Source: Cryptomeria japonica | Lineage: Eukaryota > Streptophyta > Pinopsida > Cupressales > Cupressaceae | Length of the DNA: 64,000 nucleotides | Assembly: GCF_030272615.1 (NCBI RefSeq) | Contig: NC_081410.1 | Location: 185,987,619 to 186,051,618 of the forward strand | Reading direction: 5' to 3' | Shown: one piece after another, positions 22,385 through 34,404 of the stretch | Layout of the letters: each line of letters begins with the position of its first letter | How positions within the stretch are numbered: position 1 is the first letter of the stretch | Program-made: the position numbers and the translations under genes | The notes under the pieces: model-generated | The model's database searches: none | What the model was told of the DNA's origin: nothing | Seen by the model: the letters and a program-made list of their open reading frames with translations, nothing else

Positions 22385-22835
22385 TGCACCATAGTTGAGA
22401 TGGTCCAACTCCCTAGTCTCACTCTATGACTAAGCTCATGCCATATCTAAATCAAAGACATGTCAAATACATCGTCAGTGGAAAGCTGCAAAATGCCATT
22501 TTCATACATAAGCAAGACATACACAATTGGGCACAATCACCAAGAGAACAAAGTGTGTTTGAGATCATTGTCCTAATTGTGGTGTGGTCACAAAGAGGTT
22601 GAAAAATTTATGGTGATCTCTTTGTAACCACACCACAATTAGGACAATGATCTCAAACACACTTTTTACCATTCTCTTGGTGATTGTGCCCAATTGTGTA
22701 TGTCTTGCTTATGTATGAAAATGGCATTTTGTAGCTTTCCACCGACGATGTATTTGAGATGTCTTTGATTTAGATATGGCATGAGCTTAGTCATAGAGTG
22801 AGACTAGGGAGTTGGACCATCTCAACCATGGTGCG
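22385..22835. repeat. Long near-perfect inverted repeat (hairpin, foldback/MITE-like)
   Basis: The left arm at 22385-22597 and the right arm at 22618-22835 are reverse complements over ~213-218 bp with only a few mismatches and one short indel. The loop is 20 bp (22598-22617). The inner stem pairs GTCCTAATTGTGGTGTGGT with ACCACACCACAATTAGGAC. A transcript of either strand would fold into a stem of more than 200 bp. No coding frame is involved. It could be a foldback or MITE-type element, or an inverted duplication of the dispersed repeat seen at 14626-14862. Confidence 0.93.
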
Positions 22836-22949
22836 CTTGATCATATTAGCTTGAAACTATGAGCCTCATATTAGCCTCAAACCTATGCCCCTACTAGTAG
22901 GTGGTGGGGATAGAATATCATTCGCTATACTTATCAATGACTAGATAAT

Positions 22950-23465
22950 AATTTTTTTTTTGATAAAAATTATCATCGTCAGAATTATGATGTATACCAA
23001 GCTTTCTACCGATGATGTAATCAGCGGACATATAGCGTTCTCATCGGTGAAATGTTCTGGAGTCATCGCACTTCCGACTCAAACCACACAAACATCCGAT
23101 GAGGATGCTGTACGTGTGATGACACTTCATAGTCAGATGGTTGTCGATGTCTCTGAATGGACCGATGACACAAGCGTTGGATAAACAGCATCACCGTCGG
23201 TGCAAAGTTCCAAATTGTCATCGGCTTTGGGATGAAATCTACTAATTCCGAAGACTTCTTTGACCATCGGCAGAGTCCATTGGATTTTCATATTTCTGAC
23301 GGGCATGGCATCATCAACCAATCTGACACTGAGTTTTTGACAGTTGATTTTGTCAACACTCCAATGAAAATTCATCACAAATTCGACAAACGGCTGTCAG
23401 AAATCAGCTTCGAATGTACTAGTGTGGTAGCAATGTGTGAAACATGTTTGTGGTTGCAGGAGAAT
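22950..23465. repeat. CCGAT/ATCGG-rich block, LTR-like
   Basis: The words CCGATGA, CATCGG and TCATCGGTG recur about ten times. Short frames on both strands have no domain. The composition resembles 16800-17865 and suggests an LTR U3 of a related element that truncates the gypsy protease to its right. No ends were identified. Confidence 0.38.
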
Positions 23466-24086
23466 TTAAAAAGCCTGTAGATGGAAGAAGGGTATGCAGA
23501 GGACTTACTGGTATACCCAATGACTGTTGAGCTGCTCCATAATGATTTCTTATGATGTTAGAGAGTATTGTATCATCCTCTTGAAGCGCTATGAATGGTT
23601 CTTTTGATAACATCATTAGTTGTTGAACATAATTAATTTCCTCTACTTCTTCTCCTATGTCTGGCCATACTACTCATTCTTGATCAAGTTGTGGTCATGC
23701 TAGAGAATAGAGTGCAAGTGTTTTTGTAGTAATACCATCTGAAATTGTCATATCTCCTTATCTGCAACCTATATATGCATTAGTTGTTGCCAACAAAGGT
23801 CTTCCCAAAATAATTGGATATCCACCTAATGTTGCCTTATGAGAGAGGATTATAAAATCAACAGGATATTCCCAAGAATCTAATGTGACAACAATATCTT
23901 CAACCATCCCTCCAGGCTAAACAATAGAGCTATCAGCAGGCTACAAGACCATTGGAGTTGATTTGAGACTAGTAATGCTTAGTTGCTGCATGACATCCTT
24001 AGTCATCACATTTATGGCTTCTCATAAGTCTATCAAGGCATTTTTTATTTGAGTTCCATTAATAACTACCTTGACAATAGGGCTAC
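23466..24086 (-). pseudogene. Athila-like gypsy protease, C-terminal part (split by insertion)
   Basis: The aspartic protease cleaves the Gag-Pol polyprotein. On the - strand, from 24086, the frame reads PIVKVVINGTQIKNALIDL, then a stop where the active-site Gly should be, then NVMTKDVMQQL, and farther on a GGYPIILGRPLLATT block (about 23830-23790). It is the direct continuation of 43583-43736: with one copy of the GCTAC target duplication removed, the DPGS of the right part joins PIVKV in frame. Several stops interrupt it. After about 23470 (LHTLLPSTGF) homology ends at the CCGAT-rich block, and RT, RNase H and integrase are not seen. Confidence 0.8.
24082..24086. other. Target-site duplication GCTAC (left)
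   Basis: GCTAC immediately precedes LTR A of the Tat complex and matches GCTAC at 43578-43582 immediately after LTR C. This is the 5-bp staggered cut left by integrase. Confidence 0.88.
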
Positions 24087-25239
24087 TATGTGTGTGAAAA
24101 AGTGAAATAAGTATCTGTAAGCTGGAAGACACAACACTTCAATTAAGTCACTACATGTATGGTTAGATAGATATAAGCATGAATAATAAAACCCATAACA
24201 AATTGACTAATTGCCTTCTAAAACATGGGAGTATAAGATTGCTCTCATATTTGTATAAGCAATACCAATGACTAGACTACACCAAGACAAAGGATTTAAT
24301 CTATATGAGCATGATATTAGGCTAAAATGGATGCAAGATGGATGAAAGATTCAAGCAATAATAGATTCAAGCAATATGGATTCAAGCAAATATGCAAAAA
24401 GCTATACTAAGATGTAATAATCTCATAAAGAAAGCACAATATATTCAATGGCTCCAGAGAAAAAACTGTATAATAGCAAATCTCCAAGGTGTTTTGGATG
24501 AGAGATGAAGGCTGAATTTATAGAGAATCACAAGAGAGATCAAGAAAAAACACAATTTAGGATAATTGAAATAATTGAGAAATCAGATTCAGTTAACCTT
24601 GAGATAGATTCCAATTATAGTTTAATTGAAAAGCATTTAGATTAGAAGTTTGAGTTTGCATTAGAAATAAGAATTAATTAATTCCATTCACTTGAGATAA
24701 AAATAGGTAATTCTTTGATTTATTCAAGAAAAGATTCTTTTCAATGCAACTCAACTTCTTTTTCTCAAAAGCTTTGAGTTCCAATTTTAGAGAATGATTA
24801 AATTCCTTTTAATTGCTTTTCTGATTTCAAGTTCTCAGTTGAGAAAAAGAAATAATATCTCAAGTTTGATTTCTCTTTCAATTCAATTCTTTTATTTTAT
24901 TTTCAATTTAACTCTTGCTTTGTGATTAATTCCTCTTTTGTAATAAATTAATTCATTTTTTGCATGATCAAATGGCAAATTTATTAATTAGTTAAATATG
25001 CTAGGATATTTAATAAATTAAATAGGATAATTGATCAAAATGATTTTCTTGGAATGATTTAATTAATTAAATAAATATTTAATTAATATAGAATTATTCA
25101 CTTGCCATGTAATATTTAATGATTTAAGAATTAATTAATTGTGTGCTTAAAGTTGATTTAAATGCCTTTGGTTAGGACCTTGGTGATGTTGTCGAGATTA
25201 GGGGCTCATGGTTTAGATGACCATTTTTAGGGTATTACA
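24087..25239 (-). repeat. Tat complex LTR A
   Basis: On the - strand the LTR runs from TGTAATACCC (25239) to the CA-repeat end at 24087. On + the left end shows five TG-type dinucleotides before AAAAAG, the first mutated to TA. A TATA box (CTCTATAAATTCAG on -) lies at about 24506-24520. It is 1153 bp and closely similar to LTRs B and C throughout. Confidence 0.9.
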
Positions 25240-26384
25240 TTTGCCCCTATTTGAATTAATGTGCGAGCAACACATTGGTTCAAAGAATATGTTGATGTCT
25301 ACAAGATACTAGTTCTGAACTTGATTGATCACGAACCAGATGAAGAGCAAGGTGTTTAGCTTGATTTGAAGCGATGAAGCTGAACAGAGTTGATTAAAGA
25401 GAAACCAATCCTGAACTTGATTGAACTAGGAGAGATAGAGAGCAAAGATACTGAACTTGAACTTGATTGATCAAGAAGCGGATCTTACTGATCTAGAACT
25501 CGATTGAACTAGACATAGTGAGTGAAGATAAAATTAGTCTTGATGGATCAAGACACAATGAGCGAAGATAAACTGTCCAGCTTGATTTGATGTGATGAAA
25601 CTGAACACCTGTTTAGATTAAGCCCGTGATCAAAGATACTTTTTAAACTTTTGATTGAGTTTAAATGAATAATCATCTTGATGAAAAGTGATGAAATTGA
25701 TTGACATTAAGGGATTGATTCAGATGAATGCAAACATCCGCTTGATTTGAAGCGATGAAACTCAAATGCCCCTAGTGATTGATTCGATTCAGATGATTGA
25801 GAGATCTCAACTTGATGTGAAGCGATGAAGCTGAGATGCCTCTAGTGATAAGGATTTGTTTGATTTTCTTTTAGAAAATATTTTTGCTCGACTTTGAAGA
25901 TATAAGGTCATGAGGTCATGAGTATGCCCCAGTGGGAGAGAAATCGAAAGATAGTGAGGGTACACGATTTTAGGCAATTATTGGCGATGATAATGATTTG
26001 AGTGTGAAAAGTGATTCAGAGGATCATTTGAAGATTTTGCAATGATTGGTGTGAAATTGAGTGCGAAGTTGATTTGTAGAATAAATTGAGATTCAATGTT
26101 GAATCATTAGAAAATGAGAGTGAATTGGAGAAATAATGAGCTTTGGATGAAAATTCCTAAGTGGTCCAAATTGTATTGAAATTGACTAGGAGAATGATCT
26201 CAGATTTCAATTTCGATCCTGAAAATGGAATCAGAATGGGCAATTTAGCTAAGTGTATAATTTTCATGTCCATCGGAGCAAGTTGAAAAATTAGGGTTTT
26301 GGCTATATAAGGGTTCAAAGTGTCATTTTCAATTCATTTTAACCTCTCCAAGTTTGAAAATTTGAAAAGCCTTCTGTGAAGAAA
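25240..26384 (-). mobile_element. Internally deleted Tat interior between LTRs A and B
   Basis: This 1145-bp stretch matches 27536-28680: PPT next to the LTR, then a non-coding stretch dense in GATTGA and TTGATTTGAAGCGATGAA words. It ends exactly where the antisense PMD ORF begins in the other copy. Here AGAAATG runs straight into LTR B, and the same AGAAATG flanks LTR C beside the PBS. This points to a deletion of the whole gag-pol interior through a short shared word. A copy of the + strand TATA box (CTATATAAGGG) survives at about 26304. Confidence 0.82.
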
Positions 26385-27535
26385 TGTGTGTGTGAAAAAG
26401 TGAAATAAGTTTGTAAGTTGCAGGACACAACACTTCAATTAAGTCATTACATGTATGGTTATTAGACATATATAAGCATGAATAATAAAAACTATAACAA
26501 ATCAACTAATTTCCTTCTAAAAGATGCGAGTATAAGATTTCTCTCATATTTGTATAAGCAATACCAGTGACTAGACTACACCAAGATGAAGGAATTAATC
26601 TATATGAGCATGATATTAAGCTAAATGGATGCAAGATGGATGAAAGATTCAAGCAATAATAGATTCAAGAAAAATGGATTCAAGCAAATATGCAAAAAGC
26701 TAAACTAAGATGCAATAATCTCAAAAAGAAAGCACAATATATTCAATGACTCCAAAGAAAAAACTGTATAATAACAAATCTTCAGGGTGTTTTGGATGAG
26801 AGATGAAGGCTGAATTTGTAGAGAATCACAAGAGAGATCAAGAAAAAACACAATTTAGGATAATTGAAATAATTGAGAAATCAAATTCAGTTAAACTTGA
26901 GATAGATTCCAATTATAGTTTAATTGAGATGCATTTAGATTAGAAGTTTGAGTTTGCATTAGAAATAAGAATTAATTAATTCCATGCACTTGAGATAAAA
27001 ATAGGTAATTCTTTGATTTATTCAAGAAAATATTCTTTTCAATGCAACTCAACTTCTTTTTCTCAAAAGCTTTGAGTTCCAATTTTAGAGAATGATTAAA
27101 TTCCTTTTAATTGCTTTTCTGATTTCAAGTTCTCAATTGAGAAAAAGAAATAATATCTCAAGTTTGATTTCTCTTTCAATTCAGTTCTTTTATTTTATTT
27201 TCAATTTAACTCTTGCTTTGTGATTAATTCCTCTTTTGTAATAAATTAATTCCTTTTTTATGATTGAATGGAAAATTTATTAATTAATTAAATATGCTAG
27301 GATATTTAATAAATTAAATAGGATAATTGATCAAAATGATTTTCTTGGAATGATTTAATTAATTAAATAAATATTTACTTAATATTGAGTTATTCACTTG
27401 CCATGTAATATTTAATGATTGAAGAATTAACTAATTGAGTGCTCAAGATTGATTTAATTGCCTTTGGGTAGGACCTTGGTGATGTTGTCAAGATTAGGGG
27501 CCCATGGTTTAGATGACCATTTTTAGGGTATTAAA
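26385..27535 (-). repeat. Tat complex LTR B (shared middle LTR)
   Basis: 1151 bp, aligned end to end with LTRs A and C. The + strand start shows five perfect TG repeats. The other end reads GGTATTAAA instead of GGTATTACA, a terminal mutation. Its TATA box is altered (TTTGTAGAG on + where A and C have TTTATAGAG). It serves as the 3' LTR of the long copy and as the 5' LTR of the deleted copy. Confidence 0.9.
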
Positions 27536-27551
27536 TTTGCCCCTCTTTGAA
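27536..27551 (-). other. Polypurine tract next to LTR B
   Basis: On the - strand TTCAAAGAGGGGCAAA lies directly before the LTR start. The same tract, with one change, lies beside LTR A (25240-25255). It primes plus-strand DNA synthesis. Confidence 0.75.
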
Positions 27552-28605
27552 TTAATGTGCAAGTAGCGCGTTGGTTCAAAGAATATGTTGATGTCTAGGA
27601 GATACTAGTTCTGAACTTGATTGATCACGAACTAGATGAAGAGCAAGGCGTTTAGTTTTATTTGAAGCGATGAAGCTGAATAGAGTTGATTAAAGCAATA
27701 CTGATACTGAACTTGATTGAACTGGGAGCGATAGAGAGAAAAGATACCAAACTTGAACTTGTGTGATCAAGAAGTAGATCTTACTTATCTAGAACTTGAT
27801 TGAACTAGACACAATGAACAAAGATAAAATCGATCTTGAACTTGATGGATCAAAACACGATGAGTGAAGATAAATTGTCCATCTTGATTTGATGCAATAA
27901 AACCGAACACCTACTTAGATTGAGCATGTGATCAAAGATACTCTTTAAACTTTTGATTGAGTTTAAACAAATAATCGGCTTGATGAAAACCGATGAAACT
28001 GATTAACGTTAAGAGACTAATTCAGATGAAGGAAAATATCGACTTGATTTGAAGTGATGAAACTGATATGCCCCTAGCGATTGATTTGATTCAGATGATC
28101 AAGAGATCTCAACTTGATGTGAAGCAATGAAGCTGAGATGCCTCTAGTGATAAGGATTTGTTTGATTTTCTTTTAGAAAAGATTTTTGCTTGACTTTGAA
28201 GATATAAGGTCATGAGGTCATGAGTATGCCCCCTTGAGAGAGAAATCAAAAGATAGCGAGGGTACACGGTTTTAGGCAATTGTTGGTGATGATAATGATT
28301 TGAGCGTGAAAAGTGATTCAAAGGATCATTTGAAGATTTAGAAATGATTGATGTGAAATTGAGCACGAAGTTGATTTGTAGAGTAAATTGAGATTCAGCA
28401 TTGATTCATTAGAAAATGAGCGCGAATTGGAGAAATAATGAGCTTTGGATGAAACATGCTAAGTGGTCCAAATTGAATTGAAATTGACTAGGAGAATGAT
28501 CTTGGATTTTGATTTCAATCCCAAAAATGGAATCAAAACGGGCAAATTAGCTAAGGGTACAATTTTCATGTCCATCAGAGCAAATTGAAAAATTAGGGTT
28601 TTAGC

Positions 28606-28613
28606 TATATAAG
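28606..28613 (+). promoter_or_regulatory. TATA box of the antisense PMD unit
   Basis: TATATAAGG lies 80 bp upstream of the ATG of the + strand ORF and 60-70 bp upstream of a pyrimidine/A-rich stretch, inside an otherwise - strand retrotransposon. The same box is kept at about 26304 in the deleted copy. Confidence 0.6.
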
Positions 28614-28686
28614 GGTTCAAAGTGTCATTTTCAATTCATTTTATCCTTCCAAGTTTGAAAATTCAGAAAGCCTTCTACAAAGAAAA

Positions 28687-31026
28687 ATGGTGGTTCCCAC
28701 ACAGGAGCATCGATTCGAGCACCAGAGACGCCATAATTGACCGTGGAACTATGAGCCAGTGGTAAGTGATCGATCTTAAGTCTTTTAATCATTTCATTTT
28801 TGAATTTTTTTGTTGAATTTTTCAATTTTTAGGCATGTTGAAGTTGGAGTTTATCATTTTGTCGTGCGAGACAGGATCCTATCTCGTACGACAAACCGAT
28901 TGAATGTCTTTTATCGTTTAAAGTTACTAGCTTTTTCTTACTAGAACTACCCTTCTTTCATACGAGTACCTTCAAAAGAGTCCATTTTGTCATTCTAGAG
29001 CTAGTCATGTGTCGTATCAAAGTCTTTTGTCATACTAGACCAATTCCTGACTCGTACGAGTTGTTGCCTCTATGATGTTTTGTCATTTGAAAAAACAGTA
29101 AGCATTTTTGAAGGCGCAAACTTGAAATTTTGATTTTGTTTCTAATGTAGTTGGATTTGCATGATGTTTTACTCCTCTTATAGGCTAATTTGAAATGTTT
29201 CCTGATCGCCATTGTTGGATTTTTGCAGGTTTGATTGCCCCATGTGTTGTTCAGATGTGTATATCCATTGACCATAACATTAGTTCGTTAGCTATCTGAT
29301 GTTGATTAGGCACATATAGATTTGTGCAGATTGACTCATCTTCTCGAGTTGCCTGATATCCATGTGAATCACGGTATGCTCACTGCATTAGTTGAGAGGT
29401 TTCATTCAGAGCATAACACATTTCATTTGCTAGTTGGGGAGATGATGATCACTCCCAAGGATGTATACAAGATTCTTTGAATCCCTTTTGCTAGGGATAA
29501 GGTAGATTATGATGCAGTACAACACCCTAGGCTACTATTTGTGAGATGAGTATTTAGAGATGCAGACATTCTGACACATTCTATCAGTTGGGACGTGATG
29601 ATGACCAGATATAGTGAGGAGTTTCCACTGGCTTGTGTCTTGGTAGGTTTTATTGGCTTCTTTCTAATGCCGGACAGGGGACATCAAGGATATTTATATG
29701 GATGGGGTAGGATTTTGGAGAGGCTTGTTGAGCACTCCCAAAGGTTAGGCTAGTGTTCATGTATATTGCCACACATGTATCACGAGATGCATGAGATCAT
29801 CTACCGGGAGGGGAAGAGCATGGCTAGAGGGGTGTTGATTTTACAGGTATGGGATTGGGAGCATCTCCTAGTATTCAGGTCAATTATTGATGATGGTAGG
29901 GATCCACAACAACCCATTGTATATAGATATTTAGGTTATGCTACTCAACCTCATCTGGGCAAGATAGATTATTGGAGGAGATAATTGGACGACTTGATAG
30001 TCATGATATGGAGACTGTACAGGGGTCTAGAGTCATGGGATGATTGGAGAGCTATTGGTCAGGACTTATTCATGACTCAGCCACTCATTGACAGATCCAT
30101 TACTATGGTAGAGTAGTTTGTGGTTAGTCGGGTGATGAGGCAGTATGGTAGGCCTCAGAGGATCTCACAGGAGTTCACTGCATACACGCGTTATGTAGAT
30201 GAGGAAAGGTGGGGATGGGGACCTAGGCTATCATATGCCTTAGGAATGCAGGAGATGACTGGGTTACAGCAGCTTGGGTGGGATTATATGGATGATATTG
30301 CAGATGTGGGGGTATTACCCCAGTACCGGGATTGGTTCCAGCAGCACCCTTTCCCTAGGTTCACAGATCCAACAGAGCAAGCACCTCATATAGAGGAGGT
30401 TGAGGATGATACCCCCATATAGGGATAGGAGAAGAGACACATGTAGGGATAGAGAGACGAGGCTCTGAGGTGGACAGGTGGCAATTCTGGCACTAGTAGC
30501 AACAGCGTACTAGCTAGAGGTAGTCAGCAGAGAGGAGAGGGTGGATCCCTAGGGGTTGGTGGTGTTAGGTTGAGTGGAGTTAGGGTGTCGAAGGGTGGAG
30601 GAGAGGAGGAATGAGTAGAGACAAGTGAGATGGAGAAGAGATGAGCAGGGTGGAATCAAAGGTGGAGATGGAGGTGGAGAGCCTGCGATGGATCAGGGGG
30701 ACAACGCAGCATAGTCGATGAGAGAACGCCTAGCAGGTTTGCAGTCACAATTGATGGTGGCACAGACATAGCTGGTAGAGTGAGACCAATAGCTAGTAGA
30801 GATGAGAGCAGAGAGAGACTCTTTACGGCATGAGGTACTCCATCAGACAATTCGGGAAACCTACTATGTTGGAGTGTATAGCGTAGCGGTTCCATTAGCA
30901 TAGTAGGTTCTTCTATACTCTCAGTACATGGCATGATCAGAGGGAGCGTGAGCACCTCGTCAGGATCCTGTTCAGCGGGCTCCTTCACCTCCACCACCTG
31001 GCGATGAGGGAGAGGCGAAGAGATAG
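28687..31026 (+). pseudogene. Antisense spliced ORF with plant mobile domain (PMD)
   Basis: It lies between integrase and the 3' LTR, on the opposite strand to gag-pol. Exon 1 is 28687-28761 (ATG..CCAGTG, donor GTAAGTG). The acceptor TTTTGCAG ends at 29228. Exon 2 continues in the same phase. With nonsense mutations but no frameshift, one frame runs from 29229 to about 30422. It carries typical PMD (aminotransferase-like, plant mobile) words: CRLTHLLELPD (about 29323), FHSEHNTFHLLVGEM (about 29401), DVYKIL, then W-rich segments near 29850 and RYVDEERWGWGPRLSYALGM (about 30190). After that comes a Gly/Arg-rich tail and a Pro-rich end near 30990, probably out of frame. PMD proteins are known both as retroelement passengers and as host silencing factors (MAIN family). 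Stops at 28738, 29232, 29289, 29478 and elsewhere make this copy dead. Confidence 0.78.
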
Positions 31027-32560
31027 ATATTCTTTTTGTAGCTTTGAGATTTTTTTGTAGCCCTTACGATTCTTGCTCTGATGGTAGTTTGTATATGTCA
31101 GTTGACATTATTTTGTACCCTAAGACTTTATCATTATATATACAAGATCTTGATTGGAATTCATTGTACTTGTGTCAATCAATTTATGAGATGTCTTTCT
31201 ATATGCTTTATTCTATATGTATGCATATCTTTTCAATATGGATGTAATGCATATGAATGTATGAATGTTTTTTTTTGTTTCTTTTCATATGAAAAGAAAT
31301 GATGAAAATGAGTAATGAGTAATGCAAAAAAAAAATTTGAGTTTTTCTATGCAATAATGTGAATGCAAATGAATGTATGATGAATATATAAAATGCTTAT
31401 GTATGCAACTAACATCTCGATACACAAGTACTCGATGGAAGAAATGATGGAAAAGAGACCACTTAGCTAAGAAATGATGATACTTCCAACTCTCATTTAG
31501 AAGATAAAGAGATCATTGTTATCATACCGAAATCACTCTAAATTCACAAAACATAAAATGAAACACAAAATGAGATGCAAAATGAGATGCAACCTAAACC
31601 TAGTCACTAGATTTGAAATGCTTAATTTTCATCACTGAGCATTAACAAACATAGTAGGTGGATTAGAGTTCCTTACTTTTAATGTGCAATATTAATTATC
31701 TTGTCCGCATTGACCCTTTTTTTGTTCATATCCTTGAACAGATTACGCAGGAACTCGAATTGCACAATAAAGAAATTCCTTCAAAATAGACAAAGAAATG
31801 ATGAGAACCTCCCTGTAGCATACAAATAAGTGGAGTCAAGGTTTGTGTGGCAATTTCACCTTGATGTGAAGGCTCTTATCACAGACACCCAGTTGATTAG
31901 ATGTTTCCAGATCATTGGAATCATTCCTACAAGCAAAAAACAAAGAAAATATTATGACCCCAATCCTTGCTCCTCTTAGTCAAGATAGACTTCCTCGAGT
32001 TACTCAGAGGGAATAATAATCGAAAACCAATATAAAAGACAACACACAAATAAAATTTTCACTCATATCTCAAATTGTTTAGTGATTGATTTCCGTTATG
32101 TTGTTTTTCTTTTTACTCAATGATAAAACTCTTTAGTAGTCAGGAGACAGGTGACTGACTCGGAGTGGATGACCAGGTTTCACTGACAAAATGATGACTT
32201 GGTTGATAGTGCTTAGGACATGTAATGTGCTCTCTCAATTAACCTAAGACTAGGACAACAATTAGTTCAAGCCATGAGGGTTCCAATGAACCAGGGTGTC
32301 ACAAAAGTGATTGAAATGTATGTACAAGAAAAAGTGTAGATGCATGAAAGTAGGGATGCCAACGTTGCATTGATAGATGGAGCACTTGAGTACAAGAGGC
32401 ACATGTTTGCCAGGTTTTCACCTGCTTGGCAAAGATTTTCTATTTTTTTTTTTACCAAGGTGCCTATTTACCAGGATTTCACCAAGGCATTTTAAAATAT
32501 ATATATATATTTGGACTTTTTATGATTTTTTTTAGGACTTTTTAGTTGTACAGGTTGTTG
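31027..32560. other. Tat spacer between antisense ORF and integrase
   Basis: Non-coding, AT-rich. An A-run lies at 31326-31335. At 32401-32485 there are two minus-strand copies of a GGTGAAAACCTGGCAAACA-type motif, which also occurs after integrase in the other Tat element. No gene is supported in between. Confidence 0.55.
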
Positions 32561-33700
32561 GAGCAGAGAATGCTAAGTGAAGAATTTCTTCAAGTGGATG
32601 GTGTTAATCGGTTCATGGAGCTATTCTCCTTTGGATGTTGAGAGCTGATAGGCACCAGAGCCAAAGACTGCAGTAACGATGTAGGGACCCAGCCAGTTGG
32701 GTTCAAACTTCCCTTTGTTGTCTCGAAACTATTGATTTTTAGGATTTTCTCTCAGAACCAAGTCACCAACCTAAAATTATCATTGCCAAACCTTCTTGTT
32801 ATATCCTATGTACATTCTCTTTTGATACACTGTCAGATGATCAAACGCCACTTGCTGACGCTCATCCAACAATTCGATTCTTTGCAATCTAGATATTCTA
32901 TAGTCTTCATCAGTAACAAGACCTTGCAAAGAAACTCATAGAGATAGTATTTCCACTTCAATAGGTAATATTGCTTCGGACCCATACACCAAAGAAAAAG
33001 GTGTAGCCCTAGTAGGTGTTCTGATACTTGTTCTATAAGCCCATAATGCAGGATTGAGCTGTAGATGCTAATCCTTCCTAGATTTATTCATTGTTTTGTG
33101 TAAGATAGTCAGTAGGTTTTTGTTAGATGCCTCATCTTGTCCATTACCTTGAGGGTAATATACTGACGACCAGTGTTGCTTAATTTTGAATTTCTCACAG
33201 AGCTCGACTAGATCTTTATTCTTGAACTATCCTCCATTTTCAATCATGATGGATGAAGGTATCCCATACCTACAGATGATATGATTTAGGATGAACAAAG
33301 CTACTTGTTTATTGGTTACTTTGATGAGCAGAACCGCTTCTACCCACTTAGTGAAATACTTAGTGGTAGTTATGATAAATTTGTGTCCGTTAGATGATGC
33401 AAGATATATCTAACCAATGAGATCAAAGGCCCATTGTTGAAAAAGCCAATGTGTAATGAAGGGTATGAGATCCCTTAATGGAGCGTGTATGAGGTTCCCA
33501 TGTATCTAACACTTCTCACAAGTCTTAGAAAATTTAATAGCATCTTTCTCCATGTCTGGCCAATAGTAGCTAGCCCATAGTAGTTTTCGAGCTAAAGTGA
33601 GACCATTCGAATGAGATCCACAAATACCTTCATGGACTTCCAATAATGCACGTTTAGACTCTTCAATTTCTAGACACCTAAGAAATGTACCATCCAAATA
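32561..33700 (-). pseudogene. Tat integrase (decayed)
   Basis: Integrase inserts the cDNA into the genome. The zinc-binding HHCC domain is clear (VHEGICGSH, then TCEKC, at about 33640-33510). The core follows: WAFDLIG gives the first catalytic Asp (about 33430). The second Asp is replaced by Glu (IENGG at about 33230). The Glu of the third position is kept in NGQDEASN (about 33145). The C-terminal part includes [27 protein letters not shown] and the end near 32560. Several stops occur. Confidence 0.88.
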
Positions 33701-33949
33701 TCATCTAAATAGATTGTTAGCAATGATAACATACTGTGAAGCATTTCGGGTTAGGTTCCTTTTCTCATTACGGGTAAGATTTTCAAGGATAATTTGGTCT
33801 CGTAGATAAGAGTAAATGTGGCTATATCGGGATGAGTCGTGTCTAATAATAGAATAGACTATTTGGGTCTTGGGAGAATCATAGGTAGGGTGATGTAACT
33901 CTTCCACCAAGAATTCAAAGCAAAAATTAGATTCTTGTAACTTAGGTAT

Positions 33950-34400
33950 AGATGCCAAGGTGGCCATAGCATTTGCTGCTCTGTTTGTTGATCTGGGAAT
34001 CTGTTGGAATGATAAAAAAGCAAAATATTTCTTAAGATCATCCACCATTCTCTTATAAGGTATCAATTTCTCATCTCGAGTCTAATATGTATCATTGATT
34101 TGATTGTTGATTAGATGAGAATCTCCATAGCTGTGTAATTCCATAACCTTCCATTCAATAGCTAGCTTTATCCTGTTTCCCAAAGCTTCATATTCTGCAA
34201 TGTTGTTTGTGCAAGGGAAAATAATCTTGTAAGCCTTCGAGATTGAATATTTTTTAGGAGTAATAAATAGTATTCCAACACCAAAACCATGTTGAGTGAA
34301 AGACCCATCGAAAAACATCTTACATGATTGTTGAGTAAGATGCATGATAGATTCGTCTGTAAATTCTATATGCAAAGGTTGAGTGTCTTCAAGTGGAGCT
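33950..34400 (-). pseudogene. Second, archaeal-type RNase H of the Tat element
   Basis: A second RNase H after the ordinary one marks the Tat lineage. Visible catalytic words on the - strand: MFFDGSFTQHG (first Asp, about 34320), NIAEYEAL (Glu, about 34200) and YGDSHLI (Asp, about 34125). The fourth position reads RAANAMATLAS (about 33970), where Asp is expected in place of the first Asn. The active site is therefore mutated, and a stop also lies near 34082. Confidence 0.82.
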
Positions 34401-34404
34401 TCAG

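Noticed and set aside
22960-23480. Short frames on both strands of the CCGAT-rich block, looking like small genes
   Set aside because: Open only because of skewed composition. There is no domain, and the block looks like LTR U3 sequence.
31044-31302. Two overlapping small + strand frames after the PMD ORF
   Set aside because: Cys/Tyr/Ile-rich products of an AT-rich 3' region, with no motif.
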